Positions 17,984 through 27,103 of a DNA stretch of 64,000 nt are shown here, piece after piece. A program made the position numbers and the translations under genes. The notes beneath the pieces were generated by a model. The model saw only the letters and a list, made by a program, of their open reading frames with translations, made no database searches and was not told where the DNA came from. The DNA is from Hyphomicrobiales bacterium (GTDB taxonomy: Bacteria > Pseudomonadota > Alphaproteobacteria > Rhizobiales > Rhizobiaceae), in NCBI GenBank assembly GCA_900465675.1, contig UBJR01000002.1:310001-374000 (forward strand). The letters run 5' to 3'. The first letter of the stretch is position 1, and the number at the start of each line of letters is the position of its first letter.

Positions 17984-19009
17984 ATGTCCATGCTTGATGC
18001 CAGCGATGCCCAGATGCCCTTCCCGATCCTGATCGGCGACATTGGCGGTACCAATGCCCGCTTCTCGATCCTCGCCGACGCATCGGCCGAAGCGATCAAT
18101 TTTCCGAATGTCCGGACGGCCGATTTCGAGACGATCGACGACGCTATCAAGGCTGGCGTTTTTGCAAAGACGGACCTGCGGCCGCGTTCGGCCATTCTTG
18201 CCGTTGCCGGTCCTATCAATGGCGACGAGATTCCGCTGACCAACTGTGACTGGGTCGTGCGGCCGCATACGATGATATCGGGCCTCGGCATCGAGGATGT
18301 TCTCGTCGTCAACGACTTCGAGGCACAGGCGCTGGCAATTTCGGCGCTCGCGCCGGATGAACGCGAACAGATCGGTCCAGCCTCGGGCGACCTGATCGCT
18401 TCACGTGCCGTTCTCGGGCCGGGTACGGGTCTTGGCGTTGGCGGCCTGGTTCATGCGCGCGGCTTGTGGATCCCGGTTCCTGGCGAAGGCGGCCATGTCG
18501 ATCTCGGTCCGCGCTCGGAGCGCGACCTGCAGATTTTCCCCTATATCGAGCAGATCGAAGGGCGTGTTTCGGCAGAGCAGATTCTTTGCGGCCGCGGGAT
18601 CGTGCATCTCTACCGCGCCATCTGCATTGCCGATGGCATCGAGCCGAAATACAGCGATCCGGCCGATGTGACGTCTCACGCGCTCGCTGGAACGGATCCC
18701 GTTGCCGCCGAAACCATTTCGCTGTTTTCGACCTATCTCGGCCGACTGGCCGGCGATATCGCGATGCTTTTCATGGCGAAAGGCGGCGTATATCTCTCCG
18801 GCGGTATTTCGCAGAAGATCCTGCCGGCGCTCCGCAAACCGGAATTCCGCGCCGCCTTCGAGGACAAAGCGCCGCACTCGCACTGGCTGCGCGACATCCC
18901 AACCTTCGTCGTCACGCACCCGCTGGCGGCACTGGCCGGACTTTCCTTCTACGCCCGTGCACCGGAGACCTTCGGCGTTTCGACGGATGGGCGGCGCTGG
19001 CGGAGCTAG
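17984..19009 (+). CDS. glk: Glucokinase
   Basis: Glk phosphorylates glucose with ATP to glucose 6-phosphate in the cytoplasm. The product is 341 residues of the bacterial Glk family. Seen are [15 protein letters not shown] (ATP phosphate 1), [29 protein letters not shown] with the catalytic Asp, [23 protein letters not shown], and [14 protein letters not shown] (adenosine site). It follows mgsA by 12 bases. The start at 17984 gives eleven residues before the conserved core; ATGs slightly downstream cannot be excluded. Confidence 0.95.
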   Translation: MSMLDASDAQMPFPILIGDIGGTNARFSILADASAEAINFPNVRTADFETIDDAIKAGVFAKTDLRPRSAILAVAGPINGDEIPLTNCDWVVRPHTMISGLGIEDVLVVNDFEAQALAISALAPDEREQIGPASGDLIASRAVLGPGTGLGVGGLVHARGLWIPVPGEGGHVDLGPRSERDLQIFPYIEQIEGRVSAEQILCGRGIVHLYRAICIADGIEPKYSDPADVTSHALAGTDPVAAETISLFSTYLGRLAGDIAMLFMAKGGVYLSGGISQKILPALRKPEFRAAFEDKAPHSHWLRDIPTFVVTHPLAALAGLSFYARAPETFGVSTDGRRWRS

Positions 19010-19102
19010 CGCCAGTCTAGCCAAGCCGCTGGCAAATCTTTATAGAGCCCCGCGAGTGCGCGGGCTTGCCACGCACACGATCTGAAACGGGAAGCGCAAT
19101 TT

Positions 19103-20884
19103 TTGGAATCGCCCGCAAACAAGAGCGTGAATAGCGATACGGTCGCGAGCGTACTGAAGCGCATCATCGCCGAGAACGGCCGTGAGCACGTCATGGGCTA
19201 CGTCTTCGCGATCGTCTGCCTGATCATCGTCGCGCTCTCGACGGCCTATACCGCCTGGATCATGCGCGCGATCATCGACGAGGCTTTTGCCAACAGGCGG
19301 GCCGACATCGTGTGGGTCATCTGTCTGTCAATCTTCATCGCCTTCGTGGCGCGTGGTTTCGCCAGTTATGGCCAGGCGGTGGCGTTGTCGAAGGTTGGCA
19401 ATAATATCGTCGCGCGTTACCAGCGGCGGATCTATGCGCACCTGATGACGCTGTCAGTCGGCTACTACAACGACACGCGCTCGGCGCAGATCGCCGCCCA
19501 GGTCAGCCAGAATGTCAGCGGTATCCGCGATGTAATGAACCTGACAATCACCTCGACGGCACGCGACCTGCTCTCCTTCGTCTCGCTGGTCGCGGTCATG
19601 GTCTATCAGGATCCAATCCTGAGCGTCATCATTTTCGTGATGGCGCCGCCGTTGCTTCTAGGACTTCGCTATCTTTCCAAGCGCCTTCGGGATGTCACAA
19701 AAGAATCGATCCACCTGAACAGCCGTGCTTTCGGGGCAATGCAGGAATCGATCCAGGGCATAGCGATCGTCAAGGCGTTCACCATGGAACGCGAGCTTGA
19801 GAAGCGGGTCAATCAGATCATCGGGGTCGCCGAGCAGCGCGCCAACAAGATCGCCCGCCTCTCCGAACGCAATGCGCCGATGACCGAGAGCTTTGCGGGT
19901 CTGGCCGTGGCCGGTGTCCTGGCCTACGCCGCTTACCGCTCGATCTATTACAACGTTCCTCCGGGCGCGTTCTTCTCGTTTATCACCGCGTTGCTGCTTG
20001 CCTACGATCCGCTGCGCCGCCTCGCCAAGCTTCAGGTGCAGATGGAGCGCGCCGCCGTCAACGCGCGGATGATCTATGAACTGCTCGACATGGAGCCGCG
20101 GCAGCGCGATCTGCCGGATGCGAAACCGCTGACGGCGACCGAGGCCCGCATCGAATTCCGCAATGTTTCCTTTGCCTATGGCAACGACCCGGTGCTGAGC
20201 GATGTGAGCTTTGTCGCAGAAGGCGGCAAGACCACGGCTCTTGTGGGGCCATCGGGTGCCGGCAAATCGACGATCATCAATCTGATCCCGCGCTTCTACG
20301 ATCCGAAAAGCGGTGAGATCATCGTCGATGGGCAGGACATCGCCCATGTGACCAAGCAGTCGCTGCGCGAGCAGCTCGCCTATGTCTCGCAGCAGCCCTA
20401 CCTGTTCGAAGGCTCGATCCGCGACAATATCCGCTATGGCCGCCCTGATGCCACGGATGCCGAAATCGAGGAAGCAGCCCGCCTCGCCTATGCCCACGAC
20501 TTCATCATGGCCCAGCCCGACGGATACGACACAGCGGTCGGCGAGAATGGCGTGACGCTTTCCGGTGGTCAGCGGCAGCGCCTTTCGATCGCGCGTGCGC
20601 TGGTGCGCAATGCACCGATCCTGCTGCTCGACGAGGCGACTTCAGCGCTCGATACGGAATCGGAAGCGGCCGTGCAGAAGGCACTCGACGAGGCAATGAC
20701 CGGCCGTACCGTCGTCGTCATCGCGCACCGGCTATCGACCGTGGTGCGCGCCGACAAGATCGTCGTCATGCAGCAGGGCCGTGTCGTCGAGGAAGGCAAT
20801 CACGAGACGCTTGCGAAGCTCGAAGACGGACTTTACGCTCGCCTCAACAATCTCCAGAGGCCGGCGGCCTCGAATTCCATCTGA
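19103..20884 (+). CDS. MsbA-type ABC exporter (membrane and ATPase domains fused)
   Basis: A 593-residue half-transporter that works as a dimer in the inner membrane. Residues 1-330 form six membrane helices and residues 350-585 the ATPase. Walker A is GPSGAGKS, signature [15 protein letters not shown], Walker B ILLLDEATSALD, with the H-loop in VVIAHRLSTV. The closest family is MsbA, the lipid A-core flippase, but other lipid or peptide exporters have the same layout, so the substrate is left open. The start is a TTG at 19103 with GGGAAG about 9 bases upstream; the first ATG lies at 19193, at the first membrane helix. dapB follows by 18 bases. Confidence 0.88.
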   Translation: MESPANKSVNSDTVASVLKRIIAENGREHVMGYVFAIVCLIIVALSTAYTAWIMRAIIDEAFANRRADIVWVICLSIFIAFVARGFASYGQAVALSKVGNNIVARYQRRIYAHLMTLSVGYYNDTRSAQIAAQVSQNVSGIRDVMNLTITSTARDLLSFVSLVAVMVYQDPILSVIIFVMAPPLLLGLRYLSKRLRDVTKESIHLNSRAFGAMQESIQGIAIVKAFTMERELEKRVNQIIGVAEQRANKIARLSERNAPMTESFAGLAVAGVLAYAAYRSIYYNVPPGAFFSFITALLLAYDPLRRLAKLQVQMERAAVNARMIYELLDMEPRQRDLPDAKPLTATEARIEFRNVSFAYGNDPVLSDVSFVAEGGKTTALVGPSGAGKSTIINLIPRFYDPKSGEIIVDGQDIAHVTKQSLREQLAYVSQQPYLFEGSIRDNIRYGRPDATDAEIEEAARLAYAHDFIMAQPDGYDTAVGENGVTLSGGQRQRLSIARALVRNAPILLLDEATSALDTESEAAVQKALDEAMTGRTVVVIAHRLSTVVRADKIVVMQQGRVVEEGNHETLAKLEDGLYARLNNLQRPAASNSI

Positions 20885-20902
20885 TACGGGAATACGACTG
20901 AT

Positions 20903-21727
20903 ATGAGCGACGCTGCTATGAAACTGGTTGTGGTTGGAGCAGCAGGGCGCATGGGCCAGACGCTGATCCGGCTGATCGATTCCATCGACGGCGTGACATT
21001 GCATGCAGCGATCGAGCGCGCTGGATCGCCTTTCGTCGGCCGCGATGCCGGCGAACTGGCCGGGCTTGGACCGAACGGCGTGATCATCGGCGATGATCCG
21101 CTTTCCGCCTTCCTGCATGCCGAGGGCGTGCTCGATTTCACCTCGCCGGCCGCGAGCGTCGAATTTGCCGGACTGGCCGCACAGGCGCGCATCGTCCATG
21201 TCGTCGGCACGACGGGATGCTCGGATGCCGACGATGCCAAGATCCAGGCGGCCGGGCGCCATGCGCGCATCGTCAAGTCGGGCAATATGAGCCTCGGCGT
21301 CAATCTTCTCAGCGTTTTCATCGAACAGGCAGCGCGGGCACTTTCGCCAGAAGACTGGGATATCGAAGTTCTCGAAATGCATCACAAGCGCAAGGTCGAT
21401 GCGCCCTCCGGCACTGCGCTGTTGCTCGGGGAAGCCGCTGCAAATGGCCGCGCTGTCGACCTGAAGACCCAGTCTGTTCGCGTTCGTGACGGTCATACCG
21501 GCGCCCGCGGAGCGGGTACGATCGGCTTTGCGACGTTGCGCGGCGGGTCCGTGATCGGCGAGCATTCGGTTCTCTTTGCCGGCGAAGGCGAGATCGTTTC
21601 GATGTCGCATAGCGCAGCGGACCGTTCGATCTTCGGACGCGGTGCCATCAAGGCGGCGCTCTGGGCGCGCGACAAGAAGCCGGGTTTCTATTCCATGCTC
21701 GATGTCCTCGGGCTCTCTTCACAATAA
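20903..21727 (+). CDS. dapB: 4-hydroxy-tetrahydrodipicolinate reductase
   Basis: DapB reduces 4-hydroxy-tetrahydrodipicolinate with NAD(P)H in lysine and meso-DAP synthesis. The product is 274 residues. The Rossmann motif [13 protein letters not shown] is at 10-22. The active-site block [19 protein letters not shown] holds the catalytic His-His and Lys. FTSPAAS and GTTGCS bind the nicotinamide side, and the [14 protein letters not shown] segment is present. It sits between the exporter gene and gpmA with 20-base gaps, so the three may be one transcript. Confidence 0.96.
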   Translation: MSDAAMKLVVVGAAGRMGQTLIRLIDSIDGVTLHAAIERAGSPFVGRDAGELAGLGPNGVIIGDDPLSAFLHAEGVLDFTSPAASVEFAGLAAQARIVHVVGTTGCSDADDAKIQAAGRHARIVKSGNMSLGVNLLSVFIEQAARALSPEDWDIEVLEMHHKRKVDAPSGTALLLGEAAANGRAVDLKTQSVRVRDGHTGARGAGTIGFATLRGGSVIGEHSVLFAGEGEIVSMSHSAADRSIFGRGAIKAALWARDKKPGFYSMLDVLGLSSQ

Positions 21728-21748
21728 TCCCCACGGAGGCAGACTTTT

Positions 21749-22384
21749 ATGAGCGGCACACTCGTTCTCGTTCGGCATGGCCAGAGCGACTGGAACCTGA
21801 AGAACCTCTTCACCGGCTGGAAGGATCCCGACCTGACCGAGCTCGGCATTCAGGAAGCCACGACCGGCGGCCAGGCGCTGGCAGACTACGGCATCAAGTT
21901 CGACGTCGCCTACACCTCTGCGCTGACCCGCGCGCAGCACACGCTGAAGCTCATCCTCGACAAGGTTGGCCAGCCCGGCCTGCAGACGATCAAGGATCAG
22001 GCTCTCAACGAGCGTGACTACGGCGATCTGTCCGGCCTCAACAAGGACGATGCCCGCGCCAAGTGGGGCGAGGAGCAGGTTCATATATGGCGCCGCTCCT
22101 ACGACGTCCCGCCTCCGGGCGGCGAAAGCCTGCGCGACACGGGCGCCCGCGTCTGGCCTTACTACCTGACGGAAATCCTGCCGCGCGTTCTTCGTGGCGA
22201 GAAGGTTCTCGTTGCGGCTCACGGCAACTCGCTGCGTTCGCTGGTCATGGTGCTCGACCACCTGACCCGTGAGCAGGTCCTCGACCTCAATCTCGCGACC
22301 GGCGTTCCGATGGTCTACAAACTGAAGGCCGATTCCACCGTCGCTTCCAAGGAAGTGCTGGGCGACATGTCCGCCGCACACTGA
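21749..22384 (+). CDS. gpmA: 2,3-bisphosphoglycerate-dependent phosphoglycerate mutase
   Basis: GpmA interconverts 3- and 2-phosphoglycerate in glycolysis. The product is 211 residues, the short form common in alphaproteobacteria (E. coli GpmA has 250). [20 protein letters not shown] holds the phosphorylated His11, and [13 protein letters not shown] holds the second catalytic His near 150. Also seen are [11 protein letters not shown] and [12 protein letters not shown] ribosome site GGAGG lies 11 bases before the ATG. A terminator follows. Confidence 0.96.
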   Translation: MSGTLVLVRHGQSDWNLKNLFTGWKDPDLTELGIQEATTGGQALADYGIKFDVAYTSALTRAQHTLKLILDKVGQPGLQTIKDQALNERDYGDLSGLNKDDARAKWGEEQVHIWRRSYDVPPPGGESLRDTGARVWPYYLTEILPRVLRGEKVLVAAHGNSLRSLVMVLDHLTREQVLDLNLATGVPMVYKLKADSTVASKEVLGDMSAAH

Positions 22385-22408
22385 GCCGGATTCGCAATCA
22401 GTTGGAAA

Positions 22409-22434
22409 GCCGGGCCAAGCGCCCGGCTTTTGTT
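22409..22434 (+). terminator. Terminator after gpmA (possibly bidirectional with phnF)
   Basis: GCCGGGC (22409-22415) and GCCCGGC (22421-22427) form a 7-bp stem with loop CAAGC, then TTTTGTT. The tail overlaps the phnF stop codon on the other strand, where the hairpin is followed by TTTCC, so it may serve both genes. Confidence 0.85.
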
Positions 22435-23170
22435 AGTTTTCGATGGTGAACTGCACCCGGTCGGCAGCAAAGCGGGTGATAGAATATTGAACGGGAGTGC
22501 CGTCGAGATCGGTATTCATCGCCTTGGTGATCAGCAGGATCGCGCCCGGTGTGAGCTCAAGATCGGCGATATCCCCGGCGTCGGCATGCGCGGCGGTAAT
22601 CTCCGTCGTTGCGCGCACATAGTCCTGCAAGCCAAGCAGCGCGAAGGCCTTGGTGATCGATTCCGTCTTGCGATAGGTTTCTGCGATATCGCCGAAGCGC
22701 GTCGCCGGAAACCAGCTCGTCGCCCGTGACACCGGGCGCTTGTCGGCCTCCCTCGTCGTCTCCAGCCTGATGACAGCGTCGCCCACGCGCATCTTCAGCC
22801 ACCGAGCGACCTCTGCATCAGCGGGTTCTGCGGCAGCCGCCAGCAGGAAACCGCGCGTTTCTCTTGCCTGACCGCTGATACCCGTCGTGAAACGGGTGCG
22901 CTTGCTGATCGGGAAGTTCAGGCGTTCCCGGCGCTCGATCAGCGTGCCACGACCCTGCACGGCGCGGACGATGCCTTCCTGCGCCAGCGCGGCAAGGGCA
23001 CTTCGAACCGTATGCCGGTTGACGCCGAACTGCTCGGCGAGCATCGTTTCCGGTGGCACCATGCCCGTTTCATCATAGGCACCGCGGGTGATTGCCTCGC
23101 GGATTCGATCCGCTATCTGACGCCATAGCGCCACCCCCGTCTGCCTTTGCACCTGCTTCAGCCCAGCCAT
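22433..23170 (-). CDS. phnF: GntR-family phosphonate regulator
   Basis: PhnF is a GntR/HutC-type regulator of phosphonate genes, 245 residues. The N-terminal winged helix is at about 12-80 (WRQIADRIREAITRGAY, MLAEQFGVNRHTVRSALAAL, VQGRGTLI). The C-terminal UTRA effector domain covers about 95-240. It is divergent from phnG with about 100 bases between starts; two palindromes and a Pho box there are its likely targets or partners. Repression relieved by a phosphorus-limitation signal is the expected mode, but the ligand is not readable. Confidence 0.9.
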   Translation of the reverse strand: MAGLKQVQRQTGVALWRQIADRIREAITRGAYDETGMVPPETMLAEQFGVNRHTVRSALAALAQEGIVRAVQGRGTLIERRERLNFPISKRTRFTTGISGQARETRGFLLAAAAEPADAEVARWLKMRVGDAVIRLETTREADKRPVSRATSWFPATRFGDIAETYRKTESITKAFALLGLQDYVRATTEITAAHADAGDIADLELTPGAILLITKAMNTDLDGTPVQYSITRFAADRVQFTIEN

Positions 23171-23183
23171 TTCACCCCTGCCG

Positions 23184-23205
23184 TGTCACACGCTTGTCAC
23201 GTCCC
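23184..23205 (+). promoter_or_regulatory. Pho box upstream of phnG
   Basis: TGTCACACGCTTGTCAC contains the hexamer TGTCAC twice at an 11-base period (23184 and 23195), the repeat unit of PhoB sites (CTGTCAT-N4 repeated). It lies about 65 bases before the phnG ATG, where PhoB should assist a promoter. Activation of phnG-N by phosphate starvation is inferred. Confidence 0.75.
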
Positions 23206-23217
23206 CGATTTAAGCGT

Positions 23218-23252
23218 AACCATATCTTGTATGGTTGTCTATATCAATAGAC
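23218..23252. promoter_or_regulatory. Two adjacent palindromes, probable PhnF operators
   Basis: AACCATA-TCTTG-TATGGTT (23218-23236) is directly followed by GTCTAT-ATCA-ATAGAC (23237-23252). Both are perfect inverted repeats, with centres 18 bases apart. GntR/HutC proteins bind such short palindromes, and phnF is next door. The second shares the TATAGAC-like core with reported PhnF operators (from memory). Confidence 0.65.
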
Positions 23253-23270
23253 CTTTCGAAGGATGTGGCG

Positions 23271-23735
23271 ATGAGAGCAGCAGAGAAAATCGAGGCAGCC
23301 GACAGCAGGAAAAGAGTGGTCGATCTCCTCGCCCGCTCCGACCTTGCCGAATTGAATGACGCCTGGGAGGCGCTTGCGGACAAACCGGAAGTGCAGGCGG
23401 TGCGCGGCCCCGAGACAGGGCTGGTGATGGTTCGTGGCCGTATTGGCGGCGGCGGCTCGCCCTTCAATCTCGGCGAAGTGACGGTCACGCGTGCAACGAT
23501 CCGGCTGGGAAGCGGGACCGTCGGCCACGGCCAGTCGCTCGGCACCGATCGGAAGAAGGCACGGCTTGCCGCTATCTTCGATGCTCTCTGGCAGGAAGAG
23601 GCAAGCAGGGCTTTCGTCGAGGAAAAGCTGCTTCAGCCGATCGCCCGCCACGTTGCCGCCGCAGCGCAGCAGAAGGCCGACGAGACGGCCGCGACCCGCG
23701 TCGATTTCTTCACCATGGTGCGGGGAGAAGACTGA
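23271..23735 (+). CDS. phnG: C-P lyase core subunit PhnG
   Basis: PhnG is part of the PhnGHIJ core complex of carbon-phosphorus lyase and helps PhnI form the ribose 1-(alkylphosphonate) triphosphate intermediate. The product is 154 residues. Family blocks seen are RKRVVDLLARSDLAEL and TGLVMVRGRIGGGGSPFNLGE, followed by TRATIRL and GHGQSLGTDRKKARLAA. The ATG at 23271 has GAAGGA upstream; twelve residues of a longer frame reading are upstream sequence. The stop overlaps the phnH start by one base. First gene of the operon. Confidence 0.95.
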   Translation: MRAAEKIEAADSRKRVVDLLARSDLAELNDAWEALADKPEVQAVRGPETGLVMVRGRIGGGGSPFNLGEVTVTRATIRLGSGTVGHGQSLGTDRKKARLAAIFDALWQEEASRAFVEEKLLQPIARHVAAAAQQKADETAATRVDFFTMVRGED

Positions 23736-24343
23736 TGGAACTCAAGACCGATACGTTGACCGGCGGCTTTGCCGGGCCGGTTTTCCAGGCCCAGAGCGTC
23801 TTCAAGGCGATGATGGATGCGATGGCCCGCCCGGGCTCAGTCCAGACGCTGGCGCCCGATGCTGCGCCGCCGGCTCCCCTTGGCGTCGCGGCCGGTGCAA
23901 TCGCACTGACGCTCTGCGATCACGACACGCCCGTCTGGCTTTCGCCTGCGCTCAACAAATCTGCGGTGCCGGGCTGGCTGAGCTTTCATACCGGTGCGAC
24001 CGTCACGACCGAGAAGGCCGAGGCGCGCTTCGCGTTCGTCGACAGCGGCATGGCAGTTTCGTCTTTCGGACTCTTCGCGCCGGGCACGCAGGAATATCCC
24101 GACCGCTCGACGACTGTTGTTATCGAGATCGCTTCGCTCGAAGGCGGCAAGACGCTGGCGCTGATGGGACCGGGGATCAAGACCGTGACGGAAATCGCGC
24201 CGTCGGGATTGCCGGAGACGTTCATCCGCCTCTGGAACGAGAACCGCACCCTGTTCCCGCGTGGCATCGACATCGTTCTGACGGCGGGCAGCAGTTTCCT
24301 CTGCCTGCCGCGCACCACCAAAATTACCGCAACGGAGATGTGA
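23735..24343 (+). CDS. phnH: C-P lyase core subunit PhnH
   Basis: PhnH is a PLP-transferase-fold subunit of the C-P lyase core without PLP, needed for PhnI activity. The product is 202 residues. It opens with TGGFAGPVFQAQSVFKAMMD, the conserved start, followed by MARPGSV. The end has FPRGIDIVLTAG and LCLPRTTKI, both typical. It is translationally coupled to phnG and ends 3 bases before phnI. Confidence 0.95.
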   Translation: MELKTDTLTGGFAGPVFQAQSVFKAMMDAMARPGSVQTLAPDAAPPAPLGVAAGAIALTLCDHDTPVWLSPALNKSAVPGWLSFHTGATVTTEKAEARFAFVDSGMAVSSFGLFAPGTQEYPDRSTTVVIEIASLEGGKTLALMGPGIKTVTEIAPSGLPETFIRLWNENRTLFPRGIDIVLTAGSSFLCLPRTTKITATEM

Positions 24344-24346
24344 GCC

Positions 24347-25453
24347 ATGTATGTTGCAGTCAAAGGTGGCGAAGCCGCCATCGCCAATGCTCACCGCCTG
24401 CTCGCCGACCGGCGCCGCGGCGACCGCTCGCTTCCGGCCATCGGCATCGAGCAGATCGTTGCCCAGCTGGCTCTCGCGGTCGATCGCGTCATGGCCGAGG
24501 CCTCGCTCTACGACCGAACGCTGGCGGCTCTTGCGGTGCGCCAGTCGCGTGGTGACATGATCGAAGCGATCTTCCTGCTGCGCGCCTACCGTACGACGCT
24601 GCCGCGCTTCGGTTATTCACAGCCGCTCGACACGAGCCGCATGACTATCGAGCGCCGTATCTCGGCAACCTACAAGGACCTGCCAGGCGGCCAGCTGCTC
24701 GGCCCGACCTTCGACTACACGCACCGCCTGCTCGACCCATCGCTTTTGACCGACGAAGCCGTCGAGGAGCCGGCTCAGCGCCAGGCCGAAACCGGCCGTG
24801 TCATCCGCGTTTCCGAGATCCTCGGCCAGGAAGGCCTGATCGAGGGTGACGGCGATATGCCCGAGGATCACGAGATCGGTGACCTGACGCGCGAGCCGAT
24901 GGAATTCCCGATGAGCCGGGATCTGCGGCTGCAGGCGCTGGCCCGCGGCGATGAAGGCTTCCTCTTGGCCCTCGGTTATTCGACGCAGCGCGGCTATGGC
25001 CGCAACCATCCCTTCACCGGCGAAATCCGCATCGGCGAGGTGGAAGTCGAATTCGATGTTCCGGAACTGGGCTTCGCCGTCTCGCTCGGCACCATCCAGG
25101 TGACAGAATGCCAGATGGTCAATCAGTTCAAGGGCTCGGCCAAGGCGCCGCCGCAGTTTACCCGCGGCTACGGTCTGGTCTTCGGCCAGAGCGAGCGCAA
25201 GGCGATGTCGATGTCGCTGGTCGATCGCGCGCTGCGCGCCGGCGAACTCGGTGAAGACGTCACTGCACCGGCGCAGGACGAGGAATTCGTCATCTCGCAT
25301 GCTGACAACGTGCAATCGACCGGCTTCGTCGAGCATCTGAAACTGCCGCATTACGTCGACTTCCAGGCCGAACTCGATCTCGTACGCCGCATGCGTCGCG
25401 ACTTCGAGGCAAGCCGCCGCAACGGCGAAGCAATGAAGGAAGCAGCCGAATGA
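24347..25453 (+). CDS. phnI: C-P lyase core subunit PhnI
   Basis: PhnI catalyses nucleophilic attack of phosphonate on the ribose C1 of ATP, releasing adenine. The product is 368 residues, the family length. It begins MYVAVKGGEAAIANAHRLL. Seen in order are FLLRAYRTTLPRFGYS, TFDYTHRLLDP, GYSTQRGYGRNHPF (a highly conserved active-site block near 210) and the IQVTECQMVNQF segment. The stop overlaps the phnJ start by four bases. Confidence 0.95.
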   Translation: MYVAVKGGEAAIANAHRLLADRRRGDRSLPAIGIEQIVAQLALAVDRVMAEASLYDRTLAALAVRQSRGDMIEAIFLLRAYRTTLPRFGYSQPLDTSRMTIERRISATYKDLPGGQLLGPTFDYTHRLLDPSLLTDEAVEEPAQRQAETGRVIRVSEILGQEGLIEGDGDMPEDHEIGDLTREPMEFPMSRDLRLQALARGDEGFLLALGYSTQRGYGRNHPFTGEIRIGEVEVEFDVPELGFAVSLGTIQVTECQMVNQFKGSAKAPPQFTRGYGLVFGQSERKAMSMSLVDRALRAGELGEDVTAPAQDEEFVISHADNVQSTGFVEHLKLPHYVDFQAELDLVRRMRRDFEASRRNGEAMKEAAE

Positions 25454-26328
25454 CTGATCTCGCCACCTACAACTTCGCCTATCTCGACGAACAGACGAAG
25501 CGGATGATCCGCCGCGCCATCCTGAAGGCGATCGCCATCCCAGGCTACCAGGTGCCCTTCGCCAGCCGCGAAATGCCGATGCCCTATGGCTGGGGCACCG
25601 GCGGCGTGCAGGTCACGGCTTCGATCATCGGCCCCGACGATGTACTCAAGGTCATCGACCAGGGCGCCGACGACACGACCAATGCCGTCTCGATCCGCGC
25701 CTTCTTCCAGAAGGTCGCCAATGTGGCGGTCACCACGCATACCAAGGACGCGACGATCATCCAGACGCGTCACCGCATTCCGGAAGAGAAACTCGCCGCC
25801 AACCAGGTGCTGGTCTATCAGGTGCCGATTCCTGAGCCTCTGCGTTTCCTCGAACCGCGCGAGACCGAGACGCGCAAGATGCATGCGCTTGAGGAATACG
25901 GCCTCATGCATGTGAAGCTCTACGAGGACATCGCCCATAACGGCCGGATCTCGAAGACCTACGCCTATCCGGTGAAGGTTGCCGGGCGCTATGTCATGGA
26001 CCCGTCGCCGACGCCGAAATTCGACAATCCGAAGATGCACATGTCCGATGCGCTGCAGCTCTTCGGCGCCGGTCGCGAAAAGCGCATCTACGCCGTGCCG
26101 CCCTATACCGACGTCGTCAGCCTCGACTTTGAGGACTATCCCTTCGAGATCCAGCGCTTCGGCAAGCCTTGCGCGCTCTGCGGCGCCGAGGAAGTCTATC
26201 TCGACGAGGTCATCCTCGACGACAAGGGCGGGCGGATGTTCGTCTGCTCCGATACCGACCATTGCGAAGACCGCCGCGAGCACGGCCATGCCGGCGAAAT
26301 GCTTGCGCCCAAGGAGGCTGCGGAATGA
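25450..26328 (+). CDS. phnJ: C-P lyase radical SAM subunit PhnJ
   Basis: PhnJ is the unusual radical-SAM enzyme that breaks the carbon-phosphorus bond to give alkane and ribose 1,2-cyclic phosphate 5-phosphate. The product is 292 residues. Four cysteines sit at 241, 244, 266 and 272 (CALC, VCSDTDHC). In the E. coli enzyme residues at these same numbers bind the 4Fe-4S cluster (first three) and form the thiyl radical (272). All key residues are intact, so the lyase should be active. It overlaps phnI and phnK by four bases each. Confidence 0.96.
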   Translation: MTDLATYNFAYLDEQTKRMIRRAILKAIAIPGYQVPFASREMPMPYGWGTGGVQVTASIIGPDDVLKVIDQGADDTTNAVSIRAFFQKVANVAVTTHTKDATIIQTRHRIPEEKLAANQVLVYQVPIPEPLRFLEPRETETRKMHALEEYGLMHVKLYEDIAHNGRISKTYAYPVKVAGRYVMDPSPTPKFDNPKMHMSDALQLFGAGREKRIYAVPPYTDVVSLDFEDYPFEIQRFGKPCALCGAEEVYLDEVILDDKGGRMFVCSDTDHCEDRREHGHAGEMLAPKEAAE

Positions 26329-27101
26329 CCGACACACCGCTTCTCAAAGTCAACGACGTCTCGAAATTCTACGGCAACCGCATCGGCTGCCGGAACGTGT
26401 CCTTCGATCTCTGGCCCGGTGAAGTGCTGGCCATCGTCGGCGAATCCGGTTCGGGCAAGACGACGCTGCTCAACTGCATCTCGACCCGCCTGATGCCGAC
26501 CACCGGCAGCGTCGAATATCACATGCGCGACGGCAGCTACCGTGATCTCTACCGCATGAACGAGGCCGAGCGCCGCTTCCTGATGCGCACCGACTGGGGC
26601 TTCGTGCACCAAAACCCTGCCGATGGCCTGCGCATGACGGTTTCGGCCGGCGCCAATGTCGGCGAGCGGCTGATGGCGATCGGCGACCGGCACTACGGCA
26701 AGATCCGCTCGACGGCCATCGACTGGCTGGAGCGTGTCGAGATCAATGCAGAGCGCATCGACGATCAGCCCCGTGCCTTCTCCGGCGGCATGCGACAGCG
26801 CCTGCAGATCGCCCGTAATCTTGTGACCGGCCCTCGCCTCGTCTTCATGGACGAGCCGACCGGCGGCCTTGACGTCTCGGTGCAGGCCCGCCTGCTCGAT
26901 CTGGTCCGCGGCCTGGTCAACGATCTCGGCCTTGCGGCAATCGTCGTCACCCACGATCTCGCGGTCGCGCGCCTGCTGTCTCACCGGATGATGGTGATGA
27001 AGGACGGCAATGTCATCGAGCATGGTCTCACCGACCGCGTGCTCGACGATCCGCGCGAGCCCTATACCCAGCTTCTCGTTTCCTCCATCCTGCAGGTGTG
27101 A
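26325..27101 (+). CDS. phnK: C-P lyase ATP-binding subunit PhnK
   Basis: An ABC-type ATPase that docks on the PhnGHIJ core rather than on a membrane protein. The product is 258 residues. Walker A is GESGSGKT, signature FSGGMRQRLQIARNL, Walker B LVFMDEPTGGLD. An inserted stretch after Walker A (residues about 60-85, YHMRDGSYRDLYRM) separates PhnK from dipeptide-transporter ATPases. The ATG at 26325 overlaps the phnJ stop; the longer in-frame reading lies inside phnJ. Confidence 0.95.
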   Translation: MTDTPLLKVNDVSKFYGNRIGCRNVSFDLWPGEVLAIVGESGSGKTTLLNCISTRLMPTTGSVEYHMRDGSYRDLYRMNEAERRFLMRTDWGFVHQNPADGLRMTVSAGANVGERLMAIGDRHYGKIRSTAIDWLERVEINAERIDDQPRAFSGGMRQRLQIARNLVTGPRLVFMDEPTGGLDVSVQARLLDLVRGLVNDLGLAAIVVTHDLAVARLLSHRMMVMKDGNVIEHGLTDRVLDDPREPYTQLLVSSILQV

Positions 27102-27103
27102 CC

